DNA from: Styela clava
Taxonomy: Eukaryota > Chordata > Ascidiacea > Stolidobranchia > Styelidae
Length of the DNA: 64,000 nt
NCBI RefSeq assembly: GCF_964204865.1
Contig: NC_135251.1
Coordinates: 10,292,001 to 10,356,000, forward strand
Reading direction: 5' to 3'
Each line of letters starts with the position of its first letter. Positions within the stretch are counted from its first letter, which is position 1. The notes beneath the pieces were generated by a model. The model made no database searches and was not told the DNA's origin. It was given only the letters and a program-made list of their open reading frames with translations. Of the stretch, positions 1 to 13,682 are shown piece by piece. The position numbers were made by a program, and so were the translations under genes.

Positions 1-1939
1 GTATTAATAAAGCAAAAAAAAAGCAAACCCAGTTTGCTGGTAAAGGTTGGAATAAAAAACTACTTGTTTCAAATTAATTTGACATTTAATAAGAATACAT
101 TACACCAGTCGTGCGTGAGCTGACAATATGATTCCGCCGCGTGATTCTGGCGCAGTATCAAGCCATAATTGTAAGTCGACCAGTAATGTAGTGCAATTTG
201 TATTTTTGATCCTTGTCGTATAAAAAAAATTGAATTAAAAGAAGAATTGAAATAAAAAAAACTAAAATTTTCAATGACCTATAGGTAAATTATTTCTGTG
301 CGTTATAATACTTTAAGTGCCAATAATTTTTTTAATCATACAAATAAATTTTGCTCAAAAAATATAATTTGTTATTACCAAGTCGGCAAGCAATATAATT
401 CATTTTGTATTTTTCAATTCTTGTCGATTTGAAACGTCGGTACTAACTAAAATTCTCAGTGCCTCATATGTAAATTATTTCTGTTCGTTATATTACTCTG
501 AGTGCAAACAATTTTTTTAGTCATATCAATAAATTTTCGTCAAAAAGAATAAATTGTAGTTATCAAGTCTGTCAATGTAGAGCAGAGGCGTGCAACATAC
601 GGCCCGCGGGCCACAGCACGGCCCGCGGTACCTATTTACGTGGCCCGCCACTGACTTCATATCCTAATAATTCAAAAACTTCTTCTGAATTGTAACGGCA
701 TCATTGGCATTTTTGACTACGGTGTAAGTCTATAAGACTTCATCACACTGCGATTCAATTTCGTCAACAGTACCGGTATTGTGACAAACCCCCCATTGCT
801 GCAGCATATTTTGCATTGTATGAAAACTGCCTTGTTCTGGCAGTGGTACGTGATCTTACTTTATGGCTGCAGGTTATTATGCGAAAAAGCTTAACAAAGT
901 TCAAATGTCTACCAAATGTCTAAGAAAAGGAAATATGAATATGAAAGGCGCAAGATATCAGATATCTCAGTAATCACCTACCTAATTAATAAATTGATTG
1001 TACGTGCTCTTCCATTTAATAAATTATTCATAAAAATAATGAGTTTTTCGATGGTCTGGCCCCCGGTATCACTATAATTGTAGTTTGTTGCCCATTGCGC
1101 TAAACAATTGCACGTCCCTGATGTGGAGCATTTCGATTTCTGTCGATTTTTAACCGGGCCTTGACTAATACCACAACTACAGTACCACAATCGCTTGATG
1201 AGTAATATCGAAATATACTATGATAGATGTTCAGTGTAGGAAGTGCTGACGAAAGCTCATATTATAGTAACAATATATCGATAGAAGCATCATTCATTCT
1301 TGCTTTTCGTCGTGGCGCTGTGTCATGTCCGTCGAGGCTGTTTCGTTATATATTGATTCATTATTGAGTAATATTATATCACAACCAGATCAGTAAGTTT
1401 ATCATGTTCTATTCAATATATAAAAACTTTCTAAAAGGTTATGGTGTGATTAGCTAGTATGCTGTCCTCATTCTACATTCAAAGGTCTTCGACCATCGTA
1501 AGGTATAGTAGTCAGTGTTTTTCTCCCTAAGGCTGAGGCAAAAGATATCGCATTTATGTTAAGGCATGTTATGCAAAGTTTGTCAAACGTGAGTGGAAAA
1601 AATTTGGACCATTTAAAATGTGAGGCGGAGAAACACAATATTAAGAAAAATGGAATAAGGCAGCGCTAGGACTAATACTAGGCAGTACTAATTTGTTCAA
1701 GTCCATACGATGAATACAACCAGAAAATTGGTCTGAATGATGAAGTTTGTTAACGGTTGCTAAAATTTTGTTGTCACGTCCTCGTTGATATTTTGCTCAT
1801 TAGTCAATATTAGGGAAGTAATCAAGGAAGTCGATGCTCGATGATTAATACATTCACATATTATAATAGCTATTAACGCAAGGGTAACGTACACACCAAA
1901 GAAAGTCTACTGATTTTGTGGAAGTTATCGGTGGTAAGC
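1..1939. other. Intergenic region upstream of the ITIM-type receptor gene
   Basis: I see no supported coding exon here. The stretch is AT-rich and contains one hAT-like element (583-1120, listed separately). The bases just before the first exon of the receptor gene at 1940 must hold its 5' UTR and promoter, but no convincing core-promoter element stands out. Confidence 0.6.
583..1120. mobile_element. hAT-like non-autonomous element, 538 bp, with 8-bp target duplication
   Basis: The left end starts CAGAGGCGTGCAAC and the right end reads CAGGGACGTGCAATTG on the opposite strand, giving imperfect terminal inverted repeats. The flanks ATGTAGAG (575-582) and ATGTGGAG (1121-1128) are an 8-bp target duplication with one mismatch, as expected for the hAT superfamily. 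The interior has GGCCCG-rich subterminal sequence. On the plus strand it also has an MSKKRKYE-like segment near 914-940, resembling the amino end of transposase-derived host proteins. The element therefore looks like an internally deleted copy of an autonomous hAT. It is related in its ends to 7335-7655 and 44844-45199. Confidence 0.78.
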
Positions 1940-4900
1940 ATGTACATGATGATGGCAAAAATTACATTGGTATTGACTACATTATTTCTTCTAATCAGCC
2001 AAAAAGGTAAGAAAAAATTTTTTTTCTCGTAATATCAGTTGATAAAGATATTCGAAAAATATAACAAAAAAGTTTAAAATACTTCAGAACTTAATTTGCG
2101 TGATAGAATTCAAAAGAAAATTGTAAATATAACCAGGCTCATGTTTAATATTTAGTATCAACGGAATGGGACCTTACTAAGTTGTTCGTCCCTCGTTTCC
2201 ACCAAAAGGGTTATTGGTTGTTCAATTAGAATCTAATATTGAGATTAATCGCTAGTTCGCGGGTATAAGGTGCATTTTTACCATTCAGGATTGATTTGAA
2301 ATGTAAAAATGTTACTTATCAATCGTTGTCAATTGGCATCTCAGTCTTTATGATACCAATTTCTTGAGTGGTTAAAGATTGTATTTTTCGTCAGAAGGTC
2401 ATGAGTTATTTCAAATATTTGAACATCGCTCTCTTTTTAGTAAATTGCTAGTGCTTTGAGCAAACTTTTATATAATTTCAAATTATAGTTATGTGATTAA
2501 TATTATATATGATGGAGGGATTCATGGGGTCGAGCGAACCCGTTCTTGGAATAACGTGATATCAGCGAACCTGATGTAATTTTTCAGAGCTTGTAAGCCT
2601 GGAAAGGTTTTTTTTTTAAATGAAAAAATTTGTTGTTAGTGAGTTCGACACAAAATATAACCTATTTGTACGTCAATAACAGGCAGCTTTACAGGCGGAC
2701 AAAATATCTGCTCAGAAAATGGAACATCAGTTGTGATTAATGACACTCTAGGAACAATACATGTCCCGAGCATATATGTACCTGAGAACGATCAAACAAA
2801 TAAAGCTTGTTATTGGCGGTTTGAGCCGGTTAATAAAACCTATGGTGTTGAGCTATCAGTGGATATAGACGACGGTCAAGGGGAAGTTAAAATAGATCTC
2901 ATAGGTGAGAGCTTATTTTAGAATAAGAACACGTACAGACAGGACCAAATAATGTTTTAGTTTTACTATTCTGCTGTACTATGCACACTTCTACTATTCT
3001 ATGCAAGTTACATCGAGATTTTCTAAGTAGGTAAAAAATTTGAAGATTCAAAAGTGATTATTTTAAAATAATGAAAGTGTGCTACTAATTACCCAATCGT
3101 GAATTCGCAGTTACGAATTTTGTGAGAATAATTAGCTTATTGGACTTATACTGTTAATGTAATACGGTTCACTTAAATGCCTGTCTTCTACACTTCTCCC
3201 ACCATTTTGTCCATTGCGGATGAGTTTCCAATCTGTCTATGGCTGTTAGATAACCGATTAGATAACCAGATATCCGAGGCTTGCAGACAGATTGGATGTG
3301 ATTTTCCACATAATAAAGCCCTATTATCGACTGAAATATTTATTTACTATTGTTCCATCTATTCACTACTTTAAACAGATCAAGAAATTAGAGAAACTGC
3401 ATGTGCAGAAGATGGCTATTGCTCAGAGTACTACGAATACAAAGACAAACAATATCATGGTATCTGCTTTAGAGAATGGTCATGGCTTATTTGGCGGTAC
3501 TGGACGCGCGAATACTGTTTAGTAGATGGAACGTCGAAAAAGTCGAGATGTATCCCATGTGAGGGTAGTGGTAAGTTATTGATTATATCAGCGGTTCCCA
3601 ATCTTTTTAAAAATCATCCTAATTTGGCCTATTTTGGAACTCTTTGTTCCTCTGACACAGTGGTTCTCAACCTGTTACAGACCGCGTACCACTTTACTGT
3701 TTTTTTACTATGGCCGCGTACCACCGACAAAGCCCCTTTTTTGGAGTGAGAAAAAGACACCAGAAACGTGCTATGGGAGTATTTTATAATGTGGCACTAC
3801 ATCCCTTGTGGCGTAACATGCAAAACGGACAAAAACATGCCCATATCGCTTCATTTAAGGTGGGCAATAGCGGGCGAGGGCGATCTCTAAAGTCAAGGAC
3901 TGGTAGCGCACCAGCGCTATAGACGTTTCCCCGACCATTAACCCCGGAAAAATTATCCCTATACTTTACTATTGCAAACTTTATACTTATTCTGAGAGTG
4001 TTTTGATGTGTTGGCGCATATAAACCGGTTTACGTGTTTGAAACCATCATTTGTATTGAAATTAATCAACCATGTGCCGTTTGCAGGTACTGATATATAT
4101 AGCTAAGTTTAGCCTTGTTTATCGCAGCATTTGCGAGATTCATTTTTAATTACTGCAACTAAATTAAAGCTCCGCGGAAGACATAATGACAACTAAGTTA
4201 ATGAATTCACAATTCTTTTTTTGAAACACAACTGAAAACTGACAATATCACCCAAAACTACAAAACCGAGGCAATGTTTGCAACCATGCTTGAATATCTG
4301 TTTGGGCGACAAAAGTGTCTGAGCGGCTGGTTGCAAAAATTGCAATTGTTCCCTGTTGCGTCATTATTGACTTATTGCTGATTGGTTATAGTTACGAAAA
4401 TAAACAAAGAAACTGAAGCTTGGGAAAACATCCATAAACGCTCAGCGAATACATACAGCAGGGAAGATAAAACGTTGCCGGCATATTTTAGCCAACTGAA
4501 AGGCTAATTGCAACTTGCAATAGTTCAAATCTGCTCGCGTACCACTTGAAAAGCTCCCGCGTACCACATGTTGCTCTAACACTATAAAATTATGCTTCCG
4601 ATATTTGTTCAATCTTATATAGATCCTAAGCTAGTGTTTTTTAAGCTCCAATACCTTTTGTAGAATGTAACACACACATATTAGTAATACCAAAGAACAA
4701 AGGAATATTAGTGATACAAATGCAAATACAGGGCAAAATTTCTCCCCGAGCACATCGAAAATCACCACCGGCTCGAATTCTCCCTGGTGTAGGAAAGTTG
4801 GAGAATATCGTTGAATTTCACGAGTGAGAATGCAACATTCTATTTGTAAATTTTCAAAGACTAATTTCATTTTATGTTGCTTGCAGGTTCAACGAATCTC

Positions 4901-7058
4901 AAACACGGAAAAAAGTATTGCTATAACAATTGTGGAGCAGAGTTTGAATCAAGTGAAAATTGTGATGAGGAACTAAAACAAAGAAATGTTGATGCGTTTA
5001 TTATGTACAGCAACACCAATTTGGAAAATTCATTTAATATAACGTACAATATAATACCGTGTGCGAAAAGCGACTCAGTTATATCCACAGGTGATTTTTC
5101 AGCCTTCTTCCCAAACCTAAAACAGTCTGAATTTCTTTTTGGGAAATTTTTTCAAAATATTTTAAGATATCTAAGTTTTGTTGTTGAAAATATCCATTTT
5201 CTGGACCGGATGTTAACCTTTGACGAAACCCTGACAAAGGGAGTCACATAGTAGAAAAGGTTATTAATCCTTTGGAATAGCGTGACGAATTAGTTCTAGT
5301 GCGTTGAGTTGAATTACTATTTATCTATGAATGACACTGAATTCATGATAAAATGATAATTAGTAAGAAAGAGTAATTTGGTTGAAAATCAGTGAAGTTG
5401 TTGAATAATTTTTTCAACGATAACTCATAGTTATCACTTGATTAGCATGTATGGTAAGTATCAATAATGGGTATTTTTTTATTCCAGTAGTGTAATTAGC
5501 CTACATAGAGTTTTACTAGTTTTTTTCATCTTTGAGTGATAATTATAACAACATTTAATTATGTCTTAAAACATTTAAACAAATTCAGCGTTGATGTAGT
5601 TTGAGCTTCCGTCGCTTGTATAGTACACCTTGATTTAAATACAGTAACCCTGAGTAATAAGCAAAGGAAAGTATAAGTGCTGCGGTACGCGTTCGAAAAG
5701 CGAAATTATTTATCATATATCTACAAGCTATTCTTACACACATTGTAACTCATGTCGTTTCCTAATTTAAGCTACAACGGCCGCGAAAACTACCATTGAC
5801 ACAACGATAACACAAGAGACTGCGGTTCATGAAAATATAACCTCGTTGACTCAACAAACAATTTCAGAGCATTCAACAGAAACGAAGAGTTCACAGGAAG
5901 GTGAACAAATTTGAATACTACCTCCATTATTCTATCACTGCTGTCATGGCAAGTTATTTGGAATAATTCTCCCAATATTTTCGGTACATGAATGTCTACC
6001 AACAGCGCCAGTATTAAATTTCACGATAAAATTTCTTACATTTATAAAATTTTACTCAACTATTATTTATTCAGAAAATTAAAAATTCTTGTAAAATCTT
6101 TACAAAATCTTTGTTACCTAATTTTATGAGCTTCACTAGATTTTAGCATATTTTTTGTATATCAATATATTTTTATTCTTGATAGCGACTACGCCACCTA
6201 CCGGGACCGCAGCAGACATGGACGCCGGAAAGCAAACAGGGAATAAAACACTAACCATCGTCTTACCAATCATTGGGGCAATACTGATTATATTGCTCAT
6301 CATAGTGGCAGTTATTGTGATTAAACGGTGAGCATTTTTTTCTGTAATTAAAATATCGAATTTAAATTTTGGGATTGGTGATGGACCCACCCCCGCACCG
6401 ACTATTAATTGAGCGATAGAAAAGTTCTAATTGACATGTATTTCAGTATTATTTGCAACCCATGCAACCGTTCGACCACTGACATACCATACATAGTATG
6501 TGTACCAGGTTAGGGTTCAGGTTACTTCCCCAGTATGTTCTAAATATATTAGCGCGTTTTGATTTCCAATATTGCTAAAATTTAAACCGAAAATGATTTC
6601 ATTCGATGTTGGATTCAGTATTGAATTTTGTTTATATATACCTGATGTGCTTTAAGTTTCCTGTACTTTCCTGGCCTCGAAAATAAAATACCGTGTTTGA
6701 ATTGCGATGACGTTTTTGACCTAAGCATTACTCAGTGACGAGTATACAGGCACAAAACGGTGACTCATCCTTTTTCACGTAAATTCATGAGCTATGCCTG
6801 ATGTTATTTCAATAGTTTTTCCTCCTAGGAGGTAGAACATACTCTTTACTTTCATAATAACTTTTTAATTTATGTCACAGAAGGAGACATCTGAATGCAT
6901 TATCGAGTGCAAAGACGACGGTTAACAACGCGTATGAACAAACTAATTTCGATCAAGCAGAAACAAGTCCAGAAATGGTTGATAATATATTGTACGATTC
7001 ACTACAACAACAGAATGAAAAAATAGAAGTTGAAAATGAATTGTATGGAAGTGCGTGA
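1940..7058 (+). CDS. Type I membrane receptor-like protein, CUB-like/Cys-rich ectodomain, cytoplasmic ITIM-like motif (377 aa)
   Basis: Seven exons: 1940-2006, 2683-2904, 3379-3570, 4887-5090, 5772-5900, 6186-6327, 6881-7058. All introns are GT-AG. The first five are phase 1 and the sixth is phase 2, and the frame closes on TGA at 7056-7058. Residues 1-22 form a signal peptide (MYMMMAKITLVLTTLFLLIS). Exon 2 has a CUB-like half (GTIHVPSIYVPE, then CYWRFEP). Exon 3 is rich in Cys and aromatic residues. Exon 4 has N-glycosylation sites and a further Cys set. Exon 5 is a Ser/Thr-rich stalk. Residues 295-317 are a strong transmembrane helix followed by KRRRH. The tail has Y337 (NAYEQT), Y357 in ILYDSL, which fits the ITIM pattern [SIVL]xYxx[LIV], and Y374. 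I infer a cell-surface receptor that could recruit SH2 phosphatases. The ectodomain family is uncertain, so no symbol is given. Introns carry hAT-like debris. Confidence 0.8.
3588..4590. mobile_element. hAT-like element debris in receptor intron 3
   Basis: A CAGCGGTTCCCAATC end lies at 3588 and a second, CAGTGGTTCTCAACCTG, at about 3659. GCGTACCAC-type subterminal repeats occur both near 3685-3725 and near 4536-4570. These are ends typical of hAT MITEs, one apparently inserted in another. I could not find clean matching target duplications, so the boundaries are approximate. A 70-residue open frame at 3710-3922 lies inside and looks fortuitous. Confidence 0.5.
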
Positions 7059-7334
7059 TCACTCCAACTCGAGGACATAAAAATTTATATTGAAGATTTG
7101 ATGTTTTACGAGTGTCGGCATTAAGGGCAATATTTAGCAAACTGAATGAAAAGATGATCATGAATGAAACAAGAAAAACTGCCTGTCTGTCAAAATAATT
7201 TATTTATCCTGACCAAGGACATATTATGTATTCTGATTTGCTTGTTCACTTTGACCACTTGTCCCGCAATATATAACTACCTAGAACATGAGTGACAAGG
7301 CAAGTGGAGCAATGTGGAGTGTAATCATTTGGAC

Positions 7335-7655
7335 CAGAGGTGTGCAACCTATAATACAGAAGAGTCAAATACAATAATAACATAGGCATTCTAGTAGTTG
7401 CAAGCACAAAAATATTGTTGAGTAATCTTATGACATGCTCTGTTCGTTTTTCACAAGCTAGATTTTTCGGGATTATAACGTCCGTCATAGGCATAGATAA
7501 TGAATAAGACTCAAAGTAATTGAAATTACTCGTAGTACCAGTTTAAAGTGAATAAAAACTAGTTTCGCGGGCCGCACACCATTCAAAATTGGCACTTCTA
7601 CGCGGGCCACACAGTTTTTCCTCACGGGCTGCAGGCTGCAGGTTGCACACCCCTG
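7335..7655. mobile_element. hAT-like MITE, 321 bp, with 8-bp target duplication
   Basis: Terminal inverted repeats are CAGAGGTGTGCAACCT at the left and, on the other strand, CAGGGGTGTGCAACCT at the right. Flanks ATTTGGAC (7327-7334) and ATTTAGAC (7656-7663) match at 7 of 8 positions. The interior contains a GGGCCGCACACC motif close to the right end. The ends and size place it in the same family as 583-1120 and 44844-45199. Confidence 0.82.
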
Positions 7656-9148
7656 ATTTAGACCTTCATGGCATTGTCTATTAGACAAATTTTAAACTGA
7701 ATAATAACCGTAATCATGAAAATCTATATATGCTAAAATTAATGAGCATTAATGGGTTACCATATTATCACATTCGCTAGCAGGAAATGGAGTTTGGAAT
7801 TTTTTTATCCAACCTCCAACCACAATTTTATTGCACTTGTTGGAACTACGAAACCACCAGTGCCGGATTTACCATGATGTAGAGTAGACTGAAGCCTATG
7901 AGTCTCAAGCCTTAGGGGTCTCGACATTCAATTTTGAACTTCATTCAATTTGAGTAGTTTCTAAATCGTAAAGGCTTGTTCCAGAATAAAACCGGTTTGA
8001 ATTATAAAACTGATATTTGTTTGATGTTTTAATCAGATTAATAATTCTTTTTCCTCACTATTTACCGTTTTTCAGATCAAATCCTCAAATACCGTCGTAC
8101 AAATGAATTTGAAAAACTCCACTTCCTTAGTCCTAAAAAATAAAATATGTTAATGATTATTTCAAAAATGGAATAAAAATTTTATTTATCAGTTTTTATT
8201 TATTTAACAAAAATTAGGCCAATTTGATTTAAGAACTCATAATGAGGTCATAATGTATGTAAATAACGTCAAAATGGACCTCACAAATGGCACGGCTTAG
8301 GCCTCTCATCGTCTAAATCCCGCCTGGAAACCACCATTTATTGAGAAAAGGAATTTTTACTTGGACTTACCTAAAAAATTTGAAGCATTCTCTCGGGATG
8401 GGGTGAAAAACGATTTAATTTTTTGGTTTTAACAATTTGGAGGAAATCTATAACATTGGTTGGCACTGTTGCAGTAATATTCACATTAATTTGACTGTTT
8501 CATTTTTTGAGAAACGCTTTTTATGCAAGTATTGTACCGAGTATATGCATGGTGGTTACTGGCAATTTCGAAGCTTTTCATGTGTATATGCCAAAAAGTT
8601 GACGTTGTATTGTTACCGCCTTCAAACGAGAGTGAGAAAATTGTTTTTTTCTATTAGTTCGAATTTAGATTTAAATATATTTGAATTAAAAAAAAACAGG
8701 CCATGGGTAGTTGGTTTGTAAACAAGAAATGCCGCCATGCGAAAGACTATCTAATTTCCAACATACTTGTGATTATTTGATATGTAATCTACTTTAATTA
8801 TTTTGATTCTAGAAAAGCTTCCTTTCGTCTCCACAAAAAAATATTCTCATGTTATTACAAATGCACCATATGCATTTTTTATTGTGATTCCACTTTTTAT
8901 TGTTTTTTTAATGTTCAAAAAAATTGATGATTGAGGTAAAGTGGTAAAGTTTGATTCTATGCAAGTGTTGAATTGTCAACACGATGTCAACTGACTTTTG
9001 CTTCCTTTGGCAAAACAAATTTACTCGAGGAAAAGTATTAGAAAATTTTTTTTTTTGTGCTTTTTTTATTTGATGGGTCTAACATTAAATATTTAATAAA
9101 TCCGAATCATTTTTTGTTTCGTTTTGTGTATCTGTCACTGAAATGAAG

Positions 9149-9366
9149 GTACTCTCGTAGTGTTTGTACCAGGATAGGGTTAGGCCATAATTTTTTTCCG
9201 ATTTTCTCTTATTTTAAATATGTTACGAGTTCGGAGAATGTCTGTGTTAGCCAAGTGAATATATCCCCTGCCTATAGGTTTCAATCCCTTTACGCTACTC
9301 AATGTAAAGTAGACGAACAGAATTACTTATCTCCATATTGGTACACGGTACACTTCTAGAGCACCG
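9149..9366 (+). mobile_element. GGTACTCC-ended MITE, copy 1
   Basis: Starts GGTACTCTCGTAGTGTTTG and ends, read on the other strand, GGTGCTCTAGAAGTGTACC, so the ends are imperfect inverted repeats. Internal landmarks shared with the other copies are TAGGGTTAGGCC, CTGTGTTAGCCAAGTGAATA and ATCTCCATATTGGTACA. Related copies lie at 13439, 15643 and 21314, with partial or hairpin derivatives elsewhere. No transposase is encoded. Confidence 0.75.
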
Positions 9367-11739
9367 AAATGGAATTGATGAAAAGGCATTTATTTCACAT
9401 CTTTTTTTCTGAAGTGTATAAAAATAAATTATTCATAATGTCATATTTAGACATTCGCGGCTTATATCAATGTAAATATCATGTTTTCATGAAAGCAAAA
9501 CCGGGTTTGAAAATCCCCCGAGAGGAAATAAAATGCTCAACGAATACTATTATTTCAATAGTACCCTATATATTTGGCTGTTTACGTTATTCGATCTTTT
9601 TGCTATAAGCATTTACTTTCATGTCGTGCGGAGCGATTTTCACTTAAACTTTGAACGAAAAAGCCACACTTGTTAAAGTGTACAATAACCTTTTTTTGAA
9701 GTGAAATATATAGCCTATTACTCCGCAAAACTATATACTCTAAAGGTGGATCAAATGTGTATGGCAAATTTACATTGACAATTTTGCATTTGAAATTTCA
9801 AAATGTGTAATACTCTGATATGATATCAATTTATGTGCTTTTCAGTTTATCAGATGTAATTCGTAATAAATTTATCGTTTTTTTTATTTTGGTATTTCAC
9901 AATGTTGCACCCAGCATGATGCCTACACTATTATTATGCTACTCACAATTACTCAATAAAAATTCAGAAAATATAGTTAGATAACATATCGATAAAATAT
10001 TAAATGGTGATGAACATATGCAAACTAGTCATTTTATAGTAAATCTGAATGCAGCAGGTTCTGGGAAATTAGGTATTTAGACTCTTTGTCTATTGGCATA
10101 TATAGGGTAGGTGAACATCATCATCTAAATTTATGTGAAAACAAGGAAATGACTGCTTCGACTAATATTCATTCTATCTGCTGACTTATAATATTAAAAT
10201 ACCTTTGGACATGAAACAACTTTTCCGGTATATTGAATTGTGGTGTTGTTTGTTCGTTCCCGTCTATTTTAGGACAAGCCAACAAGTTATTAATTTAATC
10301 GAAAATTTCTTATTCACTTCCCCCATGTGTTTTAATGAATTTTCTTGTTGGACACAGCTCGGGAATGTACTAACATATTAAACTGAAATTGTATCGGGGC
10401 TTACGTACACTGTTGTTTCGCGAATTAACATGTTTCCATTTTCCATCAAAATAGAATTAGAGATGAGTTTGTCGTTTAGTTATATTTGGCGCTATTTGCT
10501 GGATGGATGTTGGAATAACTCCTTTTTCGAGTATTGGGAATTTCTTGAAAATGTCAAAATTTTTCTAAAGTAAGCTCAAATTGGATTGCAGGAATCCGCC
10601 AGAGATTTCGAGACTAAAACTTTGCTAGATTTTGTGCACTGAAATTGAATCATGATATAATTACCTAATACGTAAGGAATTCATTCCTTTTGAAAACTTT
10701 GCGTAATACCAATATAGTATTCTTGTAGACTCAATCACAATTGAAAAAGCATCCATGCCACTCACTCACATGGCTTTTTAATAAGCCATTATTGCTTGTC
10801 TTATCTCTTCCATATTTATATATATACCCTACGAGATCACATAAAAAATTAAATGGTACTATTACACTTTTATCATATCAAAAACATCAAATTTTAGCGC
10901 TGCAAGCGTTTAAAATGCTCAGTAAACTAATCGCTCTTTTGGGTTTCTGTAGAATATTTTGACTATTTTATCGTCATTGTAAGCTCCGATTACGACTTCA
11001 CAGACTTGATTCTATAACGCTCACTTTTTAAACCTTGCCACGTCTCTCAAGTTTTCAGATAAATAGAGTAAATATAAATCGCACAACTTACCTCAAAATT
11101 GTTTTACATTACCGTAAACTCTTAATAGTGTGCTTGTTACTATTGATTTTTCCTATCAAGAATCGATGCTTTTAAAAATAGGTAAATGTTTCATGTATTT
11201 AAGTATGACAGTATTTATATATTTTATCCGTTACGGAAAGTTCATTATTGTAGATAGTTTTTTTTTATTACTAACTGGCCAATTACATAGTCTGTTCATA
11301 GCGGTTTGCTATGTACTGTCATAATAGATCCAGTTAGTTACCTTTTTAGGTATGTATGATAATAAAATCTGAAATTTAGATATGCTTTACTCCAGAAAGT
11401 AGAAAAAAATTGCCATTTCATTGCTCATTTTTGATCGTTTGAAAATCCCTAAATTTGCAAAATGTACTTTTATGTATTGGGTAATTTTGCTGGTTTTTGT
11501 TAGCATCGTAACACCGTACTAATAAAACGAGTGTTATTGATTGAAAGCTGACACCTAAAATCTGGCTTACCCACCGCAATTGATAATGCGACAACGATTG
11601 AATAAATTAAAATTAGCAGTCCCCGCAGCCTGGTAGAAGGAAGAGTAGCACATGGAGGATTGCTGAATTACAAATAGTGTCCTTTATAGATGACAGAGAT
11701 TTATGTATAGTACATGGTTTAAAAGTTCCATATTAGATG

Positions 11740-11945
11740 CTGCTGGTTTGAAGAAGTCTAACTTCGGTCAGGCACAACGTTACAAAAATACATGTTGATC
11801 AAATCTTTTGTGCTTGATTAAATAGAATAGTCGTCTTTATTTTTTGCTACAGCATCCGTGCATTATTCGCATACGGATCCAATAGCGCAAAGGCAAGAGC
11901 AAGAAAAGATGGTAGTTAGTCTTGTGTAAACCCAAGTGATAGTTA
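11740..11945 (+). repeat. Dispersed repeat, copy A (partner near 53440-53640)
   Basis: The segment shares ordered blocks with 53440-53640, including a GAAGAAGT block, an AATAGAATA block, the sequence CATACGGATCCA or ATACGGATCCA, and GCGCAAAGGCA. The two copies are in the same orientation, about 42 kb apart and clearly diverged. I cannot assign a transposon class. Confidence 0.6.
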
Positions 11946-13438
11946 CTTTGAATTAGACGAAGAGAGTTATGTATAACAAAATGAGTTTTGTGAGAGATCA
12001 ACGAAGGTTATCATTTTGACAATCCAAATTAAAAAGTCGTATTCGTTTCATTTAATAGATCTAAGATCCGAAGTTTTTAACGAAACAAAGTCTGGTCATT
12101 GCATTAGCAAAGCAAAAGAGTAGCACAGCGTTATAAAATTGTTAGAGGTAAACATTTTAGAGTTGTCCCCAATGATATCAATCATACGTCGAGAACACTA
12201 CGGCATGCAAGCTAAACCATTCAACTGATTGATATAATCACTTAATTATTGATGTTTACCTCATAACGTATCAGTTCTTTTCTTTTCGTTTTTTGATGTT
12301 TCTCTAAGCAGTACGAAGTCTATTTTTACTACAGTACCTCCAAAGCTTAATCACCGTATATTAGAATAAAATTGTTTAACACAACGGGATTGTCAAAATT
12401 ATTATATATTTATATATTTTTGTAAAAAATATTATTTATTTTAAAGTTATAAATTATTTGATTTGAATAAAATAGCACTGTTTTTAAAAAAAAATTGCCT
12501 CAAGACGGTTACAATGTGATTTTCCTCATGAAACAATATTAACTGAATATATCGTGCAAGAGAATAAATAATTCGTACAGTAAAAACCAAACAGGGTCTT
12601 CGCATCATTTTCAGAAAATGCAGATGGGCGTAGTTTAGTATATAGGCCTATATGGCTGGTTTCAAACTGTGACAGGTGGCTATGTCTTACTCGCAATTGA
12701 GTTAAACATTGTTATAAAGATCATAGGTGCCGACTGAATTTTAGTTTATAATTTTCACTATAAGCTTGGCATAAACATTAAATTAATAGTAATTTACGCT
12801 AATGACCAAACATATTTCTTGTCACAATTTTGATTAAATCTTAAGTGGGAAATATATCATATCAAGTATATACAAATACAATTTAAAACATAGTTCATTG
12901 GATCAAACCTCAAATTCAAGGCTTCACTACACGGACAATACTATTTAGAATTCCCCCGTGGTGTAACATTGATAAGCGGTAATTTTTATATGAGATGAGT
13001 TCGTATTGAATTACTTCAAAAAGCTAGGTAATATAAATACGTTTAATGCAAAAACAAATTTTTGAAAACCATGAAAGACAATTTAAAATTCAAACGAAAA
13101 TTTCGATACCCGTGAAACGTTCTTTGGGAATTCCTGACACAACAAATTCTACGCATAAATGTTACGAGCGTCAAATTGTATGTTTCACGGGAATCTGAGG
13201 ATCAAAGTGATACAATTGAAGGTTCTATTTTAGTACGCCGAACCTTCTAAATATTCTGTAAGTTTTCCGCCTTTAAAGATAGATTATAAAATTAATCAGG
13301 AAGTCAAACAGGAAGTAAGTCAGTAGGTTAACAGATGCATTTTGTATTATTCAGCACAATTGAATGAAAAAGTTGTTGACAATGTCAAAATTTGACATCC
13401 ACATCCATTTAATGGATCAATGAACACTTTTGCAAAAT

Positions 13439-13682
13439 GGCGCTTCAGAAGTGTATGTACCAATATGGAGGTAACTAATTTTTTTCGCCTACTCTATAAC
13501 TTGGTATAACCAAGTGGTATACAGGAACTGAAACCTATGGGCAGGGTATATTCATTTGGCTAACACATACAGAAACCGAACTCGTAATAGAACTAAAATA
13601 TTCTCAGCTAAGGAAAGCTTAAGGAAAATGGAAAAAATCATGGCTTAACCCTAAAATGGTGCATATACTACGGGAGTACTCT
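13439..13682 (-). mobile_element. GGTACTCC-ended MITE, copy 2 (inverted)
   Basis: This is the reverse complement of the 9149-9366 family. It begins with the ATGTACCAATATGGAGGTAA block, contains TTTGGCTAACACATACAG and ends TACTACGGGAGTACTC. It is slightly longer than the other copies because of insertions around 13500-13530. Confidence 0.75.
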
